From Flavobacteriales bacterium UBA3376 (GTDB lineage Bacteria; Bacteroidota; Bacteroidia; Flavobacteriales; Weeksellaceae), in contig DEQC01000073.1 of the NCBI GenBank assembly GCA_002359055.1, positions 13,017 to 22,241 on the forward strand: a DNA stretch of 9,225 nt. Reading direction: 5' to 3'. Position numbers and translations under genes: made by a program. The notes under the pieces are model-generated. The model was not told the origin of the DNA. It did no database searches and worked only from the letters and a program-made list of their open reading frames with translations. Shown here piece after piece: positions 1 through 6,344 of the stretch; the first letter of the stretch is position 1, and each line of letters opens with the position of its first letter.

Positions 1-996
1 ACAGCAAACCTTGATTTGGATGTTCATTTAGCACCAGGTTTACAGATGCACTTAAGAACGTATTTATCTTCTCGACATCACCCAGAACCATACGTGAAAG
101 GTGGTTACATTCAAATTGACAAATTAGACTTCATCAGTGAAGGACTTTTAGAAAATTTGATGAACAAGATGAGAATTAAAATCGGTCATATGGAAAACAA
201 CTATGGTGACGCTCATTTCAGAAGATCAGACAACGCTCAAGCGATTTACAACCCATTTGTAGGAAACTTGATCATGGATGCGTTTACAACTGAAGTCGGC
301 GCTGAGGTTTATTACTTCGATCGTGGATTCTTAGGAATGGTTGGTGTGACCAATGGAAAACTGAATCAAGCAGTTAATAATCCGGACACAACAGATCCAT
401 CTTTGATTGTAAAACTTGGATATGACGATATGGTAAATGAGGATTTACGTTTGCGATTGACCGGTTCTTTGTATCATACCAATAAGAGTGCTAATGCATA
501 TTTGTACTCAGGTGACCGCGCAGGTTCAAGATATTATTTAGTGATGGAACCTGAAGATGCTACATCGGCTGGAAACTTTAGATCAGGTAGATTTGACCCT
601 GGATTTAGAAACGAATTGACTGCAATTATGTTCAACCCTTTCATCAAATATAAAGGACTTGAATTTATGGGAACACTTGAATTTGTTTCTGGTAAAGCAG
701 ATGCAGAGACTGATACGAGATCATTTACTCAATATGCAGGAGAAGCTATTTATAGATTCGGTAAAACTGAAAATATCTATCTTGGTGCTCGATACAATTT
801 GGTAGATGGTGAAATTATGGGTGGTCACGATGTAGATATCAGTAGATTCAACATTTCTGCAGGATGGTTTATGACTAAAAATGTACTTGCAAAGGTTGAA
901 TATGTGAACCAAAAATACAATGGATTCCCAACGGACAACATCTTACACGATGGAAAATTCGACGGATTGATGCTTGAAGCTGTAATTAGCTTCTAA
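1..996 (+). CDS. outer-membrane beta-barrel (porin-like) protein, 5'-truncated
   Basis: The frame is open from base 1, so the gene begins outside the window; 331 C-terminal residues are present and the TTG at 16 is only an internal leucine. Seen: alternating hydrophobic/polar stretches with many aromatic and Gly residues, such as GAEVYYFDRGFLGMVGVTNG and NIYLGARYNLVDG, no membrane helices, and a C-terminal strand ending in Phe (LEAVISF). This is the pattern of an outer-membrane beta-barrel whose last aromatic residue is read by the BAM complex. The conserved-looking block NYGDAHFRRSDNAQAIYNPF lies near residue 66. By general look it belongs with porin-like barrels of Bacteroidota usually annotated as hypothetical; the substrate cannot be told. 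The missing N-terminus probably holds a signal peptide and 80-150 residues. A strong hairpin terminator follows the stop. Confidence is high for a barrel, low for porin activity. Confidence 0.75.
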   Translation, partial: TANLDLDVHLAPGLQMHLRTYLSSRHHPEPYVKGGYIQIDKLDFISEGLLENLMNKMRIKIGHMENNYGDAHFRRSDNAQAIYNPFVGNLIMDAFTTEVGAEVYYFDRGFLGMVGVTNGKLNQAVNNPDTTDPSLIVKLGYDDMVNEDLRLRLTGSLYHTNKSANAYLYSGDRAGSRYYLVMEPEDATSAGNFRSGRFDPGFRNELTAIMFNPFIKYKGLEFMGTLEFVSGKADAETDTRSFTQYAGEAIYRFGKTENIYLGARYNLVDGEIMGGHDVDISRFNISAGWFMTKNVLAKVEYVNQKYNGFPTDNILHDGKFDGLMLEAVISF

Positions 997-1007
997 TGAT
1001 AAATCTT

Positions 1008-1038
1008 TAAAGTGGAGAAATTAATTTTCTCCACTTTA
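1008..1038 (+). terminator. hairpin terminator after the porin-like gene
   Basis: A perfect 13-bp stem (1008-1020 with 1026-1038, left arm TAAAGTGGAGAAA) encloses a 5-nt loop (TTAAT). It begins 11 bp after the porin stop. The 3' arm carries a short T run, but no long U tract follows (next bases TTCAAAC), so termination strength is uncertain. The hairpin contains the GTG at 1012 that would otherwise extend the next gene, which is one reason to start that gene at 1060. Confidence 0.7.
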
Positions 1039-1059
1039 TTCAAACAAAACCTTGATCAT

Positions 1060-1641
1060 ATGAAACGCTTGCTCCTTTTAATTTTATTCAGCACACTGAC
1101 TTTCATCAACGAAAGTTTCGCTCAGAGTAATTACCAAACAGTTATCGTAGGAATTTCACCTACAACCAAACTTCATATCAATGGAGAAGCCAACATTACT
1201 AAATTTACTTGTACTTTCAATGCTCATTATTTAAGAAGAAATAAAAGTGAAATTCGCTTTTTGAAAAAAGGAAATAATATAGATTTCAACAATGCTGTCT
1301 TGGATTTAATGAACGAAGCATTTGACTGTGGAAGCAATGCCATCAACAAAGACTTTCATGCATTGCTCAAAACCAAACAACATCCTAAAATCACTTTGGA
1401 ACTCAACAAAGTAATTCTTAAAACCAATAATTCAGGAGAAGCATTTGCAACAATTACAATCGCTGGAGTAAAAAGAGGATATTCATTTCCAATCAAACTC
1501 AATTCGAACAATAAATTTTCTGGAAAACTCAGTTTAAATATACGCGACTTCAACCTTCAACCTCCAAAAAAATTGATGGGACTCATAGTGATTAAAGATA
1601 ATATTGAAATCAACTTCGATATTGTTACAAAAGAACTTTAA
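1060..1641 (+). CDS. YceI-like secreted (periplasmic) protein
   Basis: This 193-residue protein starts at ATG 1060. It opens with a clear Sec signal peptide: KR, then a Leu-rich core, with probable cleavage after residue 21 (ESFA|QS). The longer frame from GTG 1012 would bury this signal and run through the terminator hairpin, so it was not used. YceI-like features are GEANITKFTCTFNA (42-55), FDCGSNAINKDFHALLKTK (88-106), TIAGVKRGYSFPI (133-145) and a final FSGKLSLNIRDFNL strand near 153-166. YceI proteins fold as a lipocalin-like barrel that in some members binds an isoprenoid or fatty-acid-like ligand; no specific ligand can be claimed here. There are two cysteines in the mature part (C51, C90), which might form a disulfide. 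It lies downstream of a porin-like gene, in the same direction, but a terminator separates them. No Shine-Dalgarno is visible, as is usual in Bacteroidota. Confidence 0.78.
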   Translation: MKRLLLLILFSTLTFINESFAQSNYQTVIVGISPTTKLHINGEANITKFTCTFNAHYLRRNKSEIRFLKKGNNIDFNNAVLDLMNEAFDCGSNAINKDFHALLKTKQHPKITLELNKVILKTNNSGEAFATITIAGVKRGYSFPIKLNSNNKFSGKLSLNIRDFNLQPPKKLMGLIVIKDNIEINFDIVTKEL

Positions 1642-1659
1642 TTTCAACCAATTTTTATT

Positions 1660-1687
1660 TAAATTTAAGTAAATAGCTTTAAATTTA
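1660..1687. other. AT-rich imperfect inverted repeat between YceI-like and GNAT genes
   Basis: TAAATTTAAG (1660-1669) can pair with CTTTAAATTTA (1677-1687) with a single bulged T and a 7-nt loop. Almost all pairs are A-T, so as RNA the stem is weak. It could be a weak terminator for the YceI-like gene. It also carries two near matches (TAAATTTA at 1660 and 1680) to the TAnnTTTG -7 element and so could be part of the GNAT promoter. Neither role is established. Confidence 0.25.
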
Positions 1688-1702
1688 TCTAAAAAATAAG
1701 CT

Positions 1703-2236
1703 ATGCATTTTTCGATTCAAACCTTATTAGAAAACGAACTCGTTCGATTAGAACCATTGAAAGAAGAGGATTACGAAGAATTATCCGCTGTGGGATGTAA
1801 TCCTGAAGTATGGATCAATCACCCTAACAAAAGCCGAGGAACTGAAGCTGGATTTAAAGTATTTTTCGATGGCGCCATCAAAAGTCAAGGTGCATATTTA
1901 ATCAGAGATTTGAAAACCAATCAAACCATAGGTTGCACTCGATTTTATGATTACGACCAAAAGAACAATTCCATTTTTATAGGATATACTTTTTTTGATC
2001 CAAATTATTGGGGCAAAGGCTTCAATGCTGCTACCAAAACTTTGATGTTGGATTATATTTTTCAATATGTCGATAGAGTTTATTTTCATGTAGGTGCAGA
2101 AAATCAACGATCGATTGGAGCAATGAAAAAGTTAAAAGCTAAAAAACTAAGAGAATTGGTCGTGGCTTATTTTGGTGAACCCGATCGAAACAATGTTGAA
2201 TTCATCATCGAAAAGAAAGATTGGATTTCAAAATAA
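1703..2236 (+). CDS. GNAT family N-acetyltransferase (RimJ/RimL type)
   Basis: This is a 177-residue cytosolic enzyme of the expected single-domain GNAT length. Seen: an N-terminal LVRLEPLKEEDYEEL (13-27) typical of the RimJ/RimL (Acetyltransf_3) branch; the IGYTFFDPNYWGKGFNAATK stretch (93-112), in which WGKGFNA is the acetyl-CoA pyrophosphate-binding loop (Q/RxxGxG/A); and GAENQRSIGAMKKLK (131-145), the NxxSxxxxxKL helix of motif B. The family transfers an acetyl group from acetyl-CoA to an amine. The acceptor (ribosomal protein N-terminus, amino sugar, small molecule) cannot be read from the sequence. The ATG at 1703 follows an AT-rich 61-bp gap. The stop lies only 2 bp from the end of the convergent SAM hydrolase gene, so the two transcripts must overlap at their 3' ends unless terminated inside a gene. 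Confidence 0.88.
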   Translation: MHFSIQTLLENELVRLEPLKEEDYEELSAVGCNPEVWINHPNKSRGTEAGFKVFFDGAIKSQGAYLIRDLKTNQTIGCTRFYDYDQKNNSIFIGYTFFDPNYWGKGFNAATKTLMLDYIFQYVDRVYFHVGAENQRSIGAMKKLKAKKLRELVVAYFGEPDRNNVEFIIEKKDWISK

Positions 2237-2238
2237 TT

Positions 2239-3063
2239 TTAGAAAAATTCGATATGAATTTCACTACCTTTTTTTAGACCATAAAGCGTACTTGCTGCTC
2301 CATAATTTTGAGGATTACCTTTGTACATAGCGATTTCAAGATATCCAGAAGAGCCAAATAAAGCCATTCCTCGCCCATAATCAGCCGATTCATTTTCGAA
2401 ATCTCTCACAACCTCATTATAATTTCTATAAATTGTATTGAACTCATGATTTCTGAAACGAACGATAAATTCTCGTTTTTTTCCAACTTTTTCAAATAAA
2501 TCTGCCGTTACATTGGTAATTGAATTTCCGTAATTATCAATATAAATTACAGTTCCAATAATGGTTTTATTGTCTTTGACAACAGCTCTCAAACTCGAAA
2601 GCTCCTTGAATTCTTTGATGTACTGCCCAACAACTGCCAAATTTCCACCTCTTGCCAAATGACAAGCCACAGGAACAAATATATCTCGAGTTACAAAAAC
2701 AGAATTTAAATTGACTTGAGGAATGTTGATTTCGACAATTTGCGTAGGATTTACTTCAGCATTTATCAATGACAAAATCCCATTGTCACTCGAAATAAAA
2801 TAATGACCATCTATAAGTGCAGCAATCGGCCTTTTCAAAGGATGAATCAAACTATCCACACCTATAATATGGATAGTTCCTTTCGGGAAATCCTTATAAG
2901 AATTCTTTATGATAAAAGCACCTTCTGCTATATCGAATGGTTCGACACTGTGCGAAACATCGACTACATTTACATTTTCAAGTTCTGAATAAATTTTTGC
3001 TTTGACAGAAGCTACGAAAGGGTCTTTATATCCAAAGTCTGTTATTAAAGTGATAATTGGCAT
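2239..3063 (-). CDS. SAM hydroxide adenosyltransferase (DUF62 / SAM hydrolase)
   Basis: This is a 274-residue enzyme starting at the ATG whose complement ends at 3063; the frame continues 3 codons upstream to a TTG at 3072, but family members begin close to the ITLITDFG motif. The DUF62 family, related to the fluorinase/chlorinase enzymes, cleaves S-adenosylmethionine with water to adenosine and methionine. Seen: ITDFGYKD (7-14), VDVSHSVEPFDIAEGAF (34-50), FPKGTIHIIGVD (59-70), SSDNG (91-95), TRDIFVPVACHLARGG (125-140), DNYGNSITN (176-184) and a C-terminal SSGYLEIA (238-245). The conserved Asp-Arg-His set proposed to position the water is matched by D70, R78 and H135. The usual VDPGVG is VDSLIH here, a divergence at the Asp site. 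The gene is divergent from phoH and convergent with the GNAT gene. Its physiological role is unclear in the whole family. Confidence 0.9.
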   Translation of the reverse strand: MPIITLITDFGYKDPFVASVKAKIYSELENVNVVDVSHSVEPFDIAEGAFIIKNSYKDFPKGTIHIIGVDSLIHPLKRPIAALIDGHYFISSDNGILSLINAEVNPTQIVEINIPQVNLNSVFVTRDIFVPVACHLARGGNLAVVGQYIKEFKELSSLRAVVKDNKTIIGTVIYIDNYGNSITNVTADLFEKVGKKREFIVRFRNHEFNTIYRNYNEVVRDFENESADYGRGMALFGSSGYLEIAMYKGNPQNYGAASTLYGLKKGSEIHIEFF

Positions 3064-3082
3064 GAATTTCAATTCTTCCAGA

Positions 3083-3090
3083 CAAATATA
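3083..3090 (-). promoter_or_regulatory. -7 promoter element for the SAM hydrolase gene
   Basis: Read on the minus strand this is TATATTTG, an exact match to the Bacteroidota -7 consensus TAnnTTTG. It lies 19 bp before the chosen ATG at 3063, leaving a leader of roughly 13 nt. No TTG -33 element is seen at the right distance, so the promoter call rests on one element. Confidence 0.5.
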
Positions 3091-3095
3091 TTATG

Positions 3096-3103
3096 TATTT
3101 TTG
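3096..3103 (+). promoter_or_regulatory. -7 promoter element for phoH
   Basis: TATTTTTG is an exact match to TAnnTTTG on the plus strand. Transcription would begin near 3108-3111, downstream of the ATG at 3093. A transcript from it would therefore lack that ATG and fit the TTG start at 3132, giving a leader of about 22 nt. A good -33 TTG is not visible. It sits 5 bp from the oppositely directed -7 element of the SAM hydrolase gene. Confidence 0.5.
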
Positions 3104-3131
3104 TAATGAAAAGAATTTAAACATAAGACAT

Positions 3132-4103
3132 TTGACAGAATTACACATAGAACTAAGCGATGTAAGCACCCAAGAGTTTTACGGAGCAAACAATGAAAAT
3201 TTCAAATTGCTTAAAACTCATTTTCCTAATCTTAAACTCATTGGTCGTGGAAAAAAATTATCTGCTGTAGGTGAGGAATCTCATTTGAATGAATTTTCAA
3301 ATAAACTCACCCAAATCATCGAACATCTCAAACATTACAACCGACTCAACGAAAATGATTTAGAACGTTTACTCGACCCTGAGTACAAACACAGCCGAAT
3401 CAAAAAATCAGAAGAAATTTTAGTTCATGGCGTGAGCGGAAGGTTGATCAAAGCTTTGACTCCAGGACAAAAAAAATTGGTTGAATTGGTCAATAAAAAC
3501 GATATGGTTTTTGCAGTCGGTCCGGCTGGTACTGGTAAAACTTATACAAGTGTAGCTTTGGCAGTTCAAGCTTTAAAAGCTAAAGAAGTCAAAAGAATCG
3601 TTCTAACAAGGCCAGCAGTTGAAGCAGGCGAAAGTTTAGGTTTTCTTCCAGGTGATTTAAAGGAAAAGTTAGATCCCTACTTACAACCTTTGTACGATGC
3701 TTTGAGAGATATGATTCATTATGAGAAACTCAATACTTATTATGAAAAAGGGATCATAGAAGTAGCACCTTTGGCGTTTATGCGTGGACGAACTTTGGAC
3801 GAAGCTTTTGTAATTCTCGATGAAGCACAAAATACCACACATTCACAAATGAAAATGTTTTTGACCCGAATGGGAAAAAACGCGAAATTTATAATTACAG
3901 GTGATCCTTATCAAATCGATTTGCCACCGAAACAAAAATCGGGACTTAAAGAAGCGATGAACATCCTAAAAGACGTTGATGGAATTGGGATGATTCAATT
4001 GACTGAAAAAGATGTGGTCAGACACAAATTGGTAACCAAAATTCTTAAAGCTTATAAGAATGCCGATTTAATGCAAGAAAAAAAGAGCAATGAAAAACAG
4101 TAA
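3132..4103 (+). CDS. phoH: PhoH family ATPase
   Basis: This is a 323-residue cytosolic P-loop NTPase (positions count from the TTG start). Seen: an N-terminal domain resembling the KH-like part of PhoH-type proteins (VSTQEFYGANNENFKLLKTH, about 11-30), LTPGQKKLVELV near 109-120, Walker A GPAGTGKT (130-137), LTRPAVEAGESLGFLPGDLKEK near 158-179, Walker B VILDEAQNTT (227-236), a TGDPYQIDLP sensor motif (256-265) and a late RHKLV arginine (297). This order matches superfamily-1-like PhoH proteins, probable RNA-linked ATPases. The frame reaches an ATG at 3093, but this overlaps a perfect -7 element; from memory, Bacteroidota relatives begin at a short M-T-E-type N-terminus matching TTG 3132. The start is inferred. 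The gene overlaps the following DUF5522 gene by 14 bp, implying one transcript. The phosphate-starvation name comes from E. coli; no pho box was recognised. Confidence 0.9.
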   Translation: MTELHIELSDVSTQEFYGANNENFKLLKTHFPNLKLIGRGKKLSAVGEESHLNEFSNKLTQIIEHLKHYNRLNENDLERLLDPEYKHSRIKKSEEILVHGVSGRLIKALTPGQKKLVELVNKNDMVFAVGPAGTGKTYTSVALAVQALKAKEVKRIVLTRPAVEAGESLGFLPGDLKEKLDPYLQPLYDALRDMIHYEKLNTYYEKGIIEVAPLAFMRGRTLDEAFVILDEAQNTTHSQMKMFLTRMGKNAKFIITGDPYQIDLPPKQKSGLKEAMNILKDVDGIGMIQLTEKDVVRHKLVTKILKAYKNADLMQEKKSNEKQ

Positions 4104-4272
4104 GTTCCAAGAAGGAGATTTTTATAAAACACCTGAAGGATATCTTGTTTTTACAGAACAATACCATTTGAGAAGAGGATATTGCTGCAAAAGTGGTTGC
4201 CGACATTGTCCTTATGGCTATGATAAAAAAACAGATACTTTTCGGAAGAAAGGAGAAGAAAAGAAGGGGTGA
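4090..4272 (+). CDS. DUF5522 small Cys-motif protein
   Basis: This is a 60-residue basic protein with an intact core of the kind grouped as DUF5522: EGDFYKTPEGYLVFTEQYH (8-26) followed by the Cys/His motif GYCCKSGCRHCPYGY (30-44). C32, C33, C37 and C40 together with H39 look like a metal or Fe-S ligand set, but this is inference, since the family has no established function to my knowledge. The C-terminus is a Lys-rich tail (KKTDTFRKKGEEKKG). Its ATG lies inside the last codons of phoH (14-bp overlap, different frame), so it is almost certainly co-transcribed and may be translationally coupled to phoH. The signature CCxxxCRHCPYG makes the family call firm despite the small size. Confidence 0.87.
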   Translation: MKNSKFQEGDFYKTPEGYLVFTEQYHLRRGYCCKSGCRHCPYGYDKKTDTFRKKGEEKKG

Positions 4273-4283
4273 TTTTGGTAGCT

Positions 4284-4320
4284 GGGACTGGGACTAAGAA
4301 TTAGGGAATAGGGATTAGGA
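4284..4320 (+). repeat. G-rich short-repeat stretch (GGGACT x2, TAGGGA-type units)
   Basis: Starting 11 bp after the DUF5522 stop, GGGACT occurs twice in tandem (4284-4295). It is followed by three related units, TTAGGGAA, TAGGGATT and AGGA (4301-4320). Four GGG runs (4284, 4290, 4304, 4311) have spacers of 3, 11 and 4 nt, so a G-quadruplex is conceivable but the middle loop is long. There is no coding potential. It looks like a decayed intergenic repeat; copy number elsewhere in the genome is unknown. Confidence 0.45.
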
Positions 4321-4374
4321 GTCAGAGGCAAAATAATTTAAAAATAAAAACTGGAACATCTAGCCTTTAATAAA

Positions 4375-4407
4375 AGCCTTGTCAAGGTTTGAAACCTTGA
4401 CAAGGCT
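4375..4407. repeat. 33-bp perfect nested palindrome, probable terminator of the TonB receptor gene
   Basis: Arms AGCCTTGTCAAGGTTT (4375-4390) and AAACCTTGACAAGGCT (4392-4407) are perfectly complementary around a single G at 4391. Each arm is itself an 11-bp palindrome (CCTTG-T-CAAGG and CCTTG-A-CAAGG), so the element can form one long stem or two small hairpins. On the minus strand the stem is followed directly by UUUUAUU and lies 55 bp after the TonB receptor stop, which fits an intrinsic terminator for that gene. It may also end the phoH-DUF5522 transcript from the other side. The nested design resembles REP-like intergenic elements of Bacteroidota (from memory, unverified). Confidence 0.75.
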
Positions 4408-4462
4408 CTGAGTTATTTACATCTACCTCAATAACTTTCTCCTAATATTTCAGACCTAATCA

Positions 4463-6277
4463 TTAGCTTCTAGCACCCAACCTCAAAACCACTCCCCCAC
4501 TGAACCAACGACCCGGCATGGGAATCAAATTGGTTTCGGTATAAGAAGTGTTAAACAAATTGTTGGCTTGCACGAAAATTTCCCATTTTGTATTTTTCCA
4601 TTTCAATTTCGCATCCAACAGCTGATAATCATCCAAAGTAATCCTATCATTGTAACGATAAACCCATTCCAAATTCATGTTTCTCATGACTTTATGGTTC
4701 AATTTGGCGGTAAATTGATGCTTCAAATGGTCCAAAATATATTTTGACAAATGTCCGTCGGACTCAGTTAAACGATTATCTAAATAGGTATAACCGATTG
4801 AAATATGATGGACAAATGATGATTTGAATTGATATTCGGCGAAAATCTCTATGCCTTTCAATTCAACTTTGGCGATGTTCAACGCCTGCCATTTTTCTTC
4901 TTCCGATGATTTGACCCAGTCGATGAGGTTTTTACTGTCTCTCGCAAACACATTGGCTTGAATTTCCCAACCCGATTTTCTGAAGCGATAACCCAATTCA
5001 TAAGCCAATGCTTCTTCCGGTTTTAAATTTTCATTGCCCTCAGTTACACTATCGACATAATATAAATCGGTATAAGTGGGCGTTCTGTAAGTCTTGCCCA
5101 CATTGGCATACAAGCGATGGTGCGTATTGATGGAATAGCCCACATCCACCCCCGGATAAAAGAAATTACCGAAATCGTTATAATCAGTCCACAAAGCACC
5201 CGGTGTAATGCTCAATTTCTTATTGAAAAATTCAAATTTATGTTCCAAAAACAAAGAAGCAGCCGTTCGATTCCATCGACCTAAATTGTTGCTGCTCAAA
5301 AATTCTCTTCTTCCTTCCAAGCCCAAGGCGGTTTCTCCCAATTTCCATGAATAAGTTAAATTGGCATCTGCACCCACCGTATTGCCAATGTGCATATTCC
5401 GATACAAAGACGGATTGTCACGCACAAACAAATATATATCTTGATGACGACGCCAATAAACCGAGGTATTTAGTTTGAATTTCTCCCAATTGAAATCAGC
5501 ACTCAAGCTTCCCACAGAACTTTGGGTTTCTTCATATTGTTCAGTAGCGGTTGGTGTCGCATAGAAACCGTTGGCACCGAATTTCTTTTCGATGAATCCA
5601 GCTTGGAAATTCATTTGGTGACTACCGAATTTCAATTGATTTTGGTACCAGAAATCGTGTTTTTTCACATCGGTATTGTGTCGATAGCCGTCGGTTTGAA
5701 AATAAGAAGCACCTATCATTTGTCTAAAATCCTCTCCTCCAGACTGAATGGTGGAATGAATTCCCCAGGCACCAAATTCACCCCCTTTGATTTGGGTTTC
5801 CAACGAAAAATCAGCACTTAAATTGGTGATGATGTTGACCACGCCCGCATAAGCATTTTGACCAAATCGCCTTGCAGACGGCCCTTTGACGACTTCAATC
5901 TTTTGAATCGCATCCAATTGAATCGGCAAATCCAAGGAATGATGTCCGGTCTGCACATCGCTCATTCGCACCCCATTGATCAAAATCAAAACCTGTTCAA
6001 AGGAAGAACCTCTGATGCCGATGTCGGCTTGGGTACCGTTGACTCCTCTTTGACGGATATCAATTCCGGACTGATAAGCCAACAATTCTTCTATAGAAAG
6101 TGCTGGTGTATTTTGAATGTCTTTTTTGGTGATAATTTGAAGATTTCGGTCGATTTCAGAGAGCGAAACTCTCATTCGTTTGTCGGACAAAACAACCGCG
6201 TCCAACTCGACTCCTTCTTGAGCAACAACCGATGAGGCCCACAAAAGAGCACTCAGACCGATGAGTAATTTTTTCAT
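4463..6277 (-). CDS. TonB-dependent outer-membrane receptor (BtuB-like size)
   Basis: This is a 604-residue outer-membrane active transporter. The start at 6277 is chosen because it opens a signal peptide (MKKLLIGLSALLWASSVVAQ, cleavage after about residue 20) and lies 26 bp after a good promoter; the open frame upstream to 6361 crosses that promoter and a terminator. Seen: a TonB-box-like VELDAVVLS (23-31), a plug domain at about 42-151 with ALSIEELLAYQSGIDIRQRG (59-78), DIGIRGSSFEQVLILINGVR (85-104), and the IEVVKGPSARRFGQNAYAGVVNII block (127-150), then a barrel to the end. It lacks the N-terminal carboxypeptidase-like and SusD-partner features of SusC proteins and is near E. coli BtuB in length, but no ligand can be assigned: there is no cobalamin riboswitch and no transport-gene neighbour. 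The last residues (VVLRLGARS) do not end in the usual aromatic residue. G+C looks slightly higher than in its neighbours. Confidence 0.9.
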   Translation of the reverse strand: MKKLLIGLSALLWASSVVAQEGVELDAVVLSDKRMRVSLSEIDRNLQIITKKDIQNTPALSIEELLAYQSGIDIRQRGVNGTQADIGIRGSSFEQVLILINGVRMSDVQTGHHSLDLPIQLDAIQKIEVVKGPSARRFGQNAYAGVVNIITNLSADFSLETQIKGGEFGAWGIHSTIQSGGEDFRQMIGASYFQTDGYRHNTDVKKHDFWYQNQLKFGSHQMNFQAGFIEKKFGANGFYATPTATEQYEETQSSVGSLSADFNWEKFKLNTSVYWRRHQDIYLFVRDNPSLYRNMHIGNTVGADANLTYSWKLGETALGLEGRREFLSSNNLGRWNRTAASLFLEHKFEFFNKKLSITPGALWTDYNDFGNFFYPGVDVGYSINTHHRLYANVGKTYRTPTYTDLYYVDSVTEGNENLKPEEALAYELGYRFRKSGWEIQANVFARDSKNLIDWVKSSEEEKWQALNIAKVELKGIEIFAEYQFKSSFVHHISIGYTYLDNRLTESDGHLSKYILDHLKHQFTAKLNHKVMRNMNLEWVYRYNDRITLDDYQLLDAKLKWKNTKWEIFVQANNLFNTSYTETNLIPMPGRWFSGGVVLRLGARS

Positions 6278-6304
6278 GTATTGTAGTTTTCGCGTTTCCG
6301 GGCG

Positions 6305-6337
6305 CAAATATAGTGGAAGATGGGGCAAAACCTCAAA
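6305..6337 (-). promoter_or_regulatory. promoter of the TonB receptor gene
   Basis: On the minus strand TTTG (6337-6334) is followed after 21 bp by TATATTTG (6312-6305), a full match to the Bacteroidota layout of a -33 TTG and a -7 TAnnTTTG. Transcription would start near 6299, giving a leader of about 22 nt before the ATG at 6277. That is too short for a riboswitch. It lies just downstream of the 6345-6372 terminator, so the receptor gene should be transcribed separately from the beta-oxidation genes. Confidence 0.7.
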
Positions 6338-6344
6338 TTGAATC

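Noticed and set aside
1012..1059. GTG start for the YceI-like gene 16 codons upstream
   Set aside because: It lies inside the terminator hairpin and would place 16 residues before a well-formed signal peptide; ATG 1060 is preferred.
4090..4272. DUF5522 protein as a ferredoxin or zinc-ribbon
   Set aside because: The CCxxxCxxC spacing fits neither a standard 4Fe-4S ferredoxin motif nor a two-CxxC zinc ribbon; metal binding is left as a possibility only.
5522..6235. Plus-strand open frames of 99 and 125 codons within the TonB receptor gene
   Set aside because: They are antisense to a clearly coding gene, have no recognisable domains and no promoter or initiation context.
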